Positions 13,734 to 13,973 of a stretch of 13,973 nucleotides of DNA are shown piece by piece. The stretch is from NCBI GenBank assembly GCA_017395715.1, contig JAFQNZ010000026.1, positions 1-13,973 on the forward strand, read 5' to 3'. The position numbers and the translations under genes are program-made. The notes below the pieces were generated by a model, which was given only the letters and a program-made list of their open reading frames with translations, ran no database searches and was not told the DNA's origin. Positions within the stretch are counted from its first letter, which is position 1, and the number at the start of each line of letters is the position of its first letter. The DNA comes from Clostridia bacterium. GTDB lineage: Bacteria > Bacillota > Clostridia > Oscillospirales > CAG-272.

Positions 13734-13973
13734 TCAGTCAAGAAGCGCAAGAATGTTTTCCTTGGGCATTGCGCCAACGGCTTGATTGGCAACTTTTCCG
13801 TCTTTTATGACGATTAGTGTGGGGATGCTTTGAATACCAAACTGAAGAGAAAGATCGCGTTCATCATCCACATTGATCTTGCCCACCTTAATGGTGTCGT
13901 TTTCTTCGGCAATTTCTTCGATGGTGGGAGCAATCATACGGCAGGGACCGCACCAGGATGCCCAAAAATCAAG
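13734..13973 (-). CDS. trxA: Thioredoxin, N-terminus beyond the window edge
   Basis: This is the C-terminal 79 residues of a thioredoxin, a disulfide reductase. The first visible residues read LDFWASWCGPCRM, containing the WCGPC redox site. SIPT with the cis-proline is at visible residue 51, and the C-terminal helix ends in ALLD. About 25 N-terminal residues and the start codon lie to the right of the window, so a signal peptide cannot be excluded, though the short classical layout suggests a cytoplasmic TrxA. It is the upstream partner of the rhodanese lipoprotein, 6 bases apart, and the shared promoter is outside the window. Confidence 0.9.
   Translation of the reverse strand, partial: LDFWASWCGPCRMIAPTIEEIAEENDTIKVGKINVDDERDLSLQFGIQSIPTLIVIKDGKVANQAVGAMPKENILALLD

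Overview
The window reads as chromosomal DNA of a low-to-mid GC, Gram-positive, anaerobic Clostridia-like (Bacillota) gut or rumen bacterium. This is inferred from strong AGGAGG-type ribosome sites, sigma-A promoters, many A/T-flanked hairpin terminators, an iron-sulfur L-serine dehydratase, BspA-type leucine-rich-repeat (LRR) proteins and Thr-rich lipoprotein linkers. No phage, transposon, CRISPR or RNA gene was seen. Genes are tightly packed and no gene-free stretch exceeds 200 bases.

Layout, left to right. (1) 1-647: the 3' part of a cell-surface LRR gene carrying a clear one-base frameshift. (2) 718-2293: a promoter with a Fur-family-like operator, then a two-gene metal ABC transporter (ATPase and permease, no binding protein in view). 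(3) 2464-4233: a Na/phosphate cotransporter with a C-terminal PhoU-like part, ending in a terminator shared with the convergent gene. (4) Minus strand: L-serine dehydratase (4278-5489) and a large SGNH-hydrolase lipoprotein (5612-7249), each with its own promoter. (5) Plus strand: a radical SAM/SPASM enzyme followed by azlC-azlD (7443-9324), probably one operon. (6) A zinc-ribbon/DUF4190 membrane protein and a DUF2752 membrane protein whose stop and start codons overlap (9399-10264). (7) A PnuC-type vitamin transporter followed in the same reading frame by a small cytoplasmic LRR protein (10341-11681). (8) Minus strand: a CPA2 cation/proton antiporter (11714-13036), and a thioredoxin (cut by the window edge) plus rhodanese lipoprotein pair (13212-13973).

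The genes are mostly independent housekeeping and transport units: metal, phosphate, branched-chain amino acids, nicotinamide riboside-type vitamins, ions, serine catabolism and thiol/sulfur chemistry. I found no evidence of a new defence or mobile system. The points most worth a second look are the operator on the metal transporter promoter, the radical SAM-azlCD operon, the pnuC-LRR pair split by one amber codon, the thioredoxin-rhodanese lipoprotein pair, and a uniform promoter architecture: seven of seven recognisable promoters have a 17-base spacer and a TGn extended -10.
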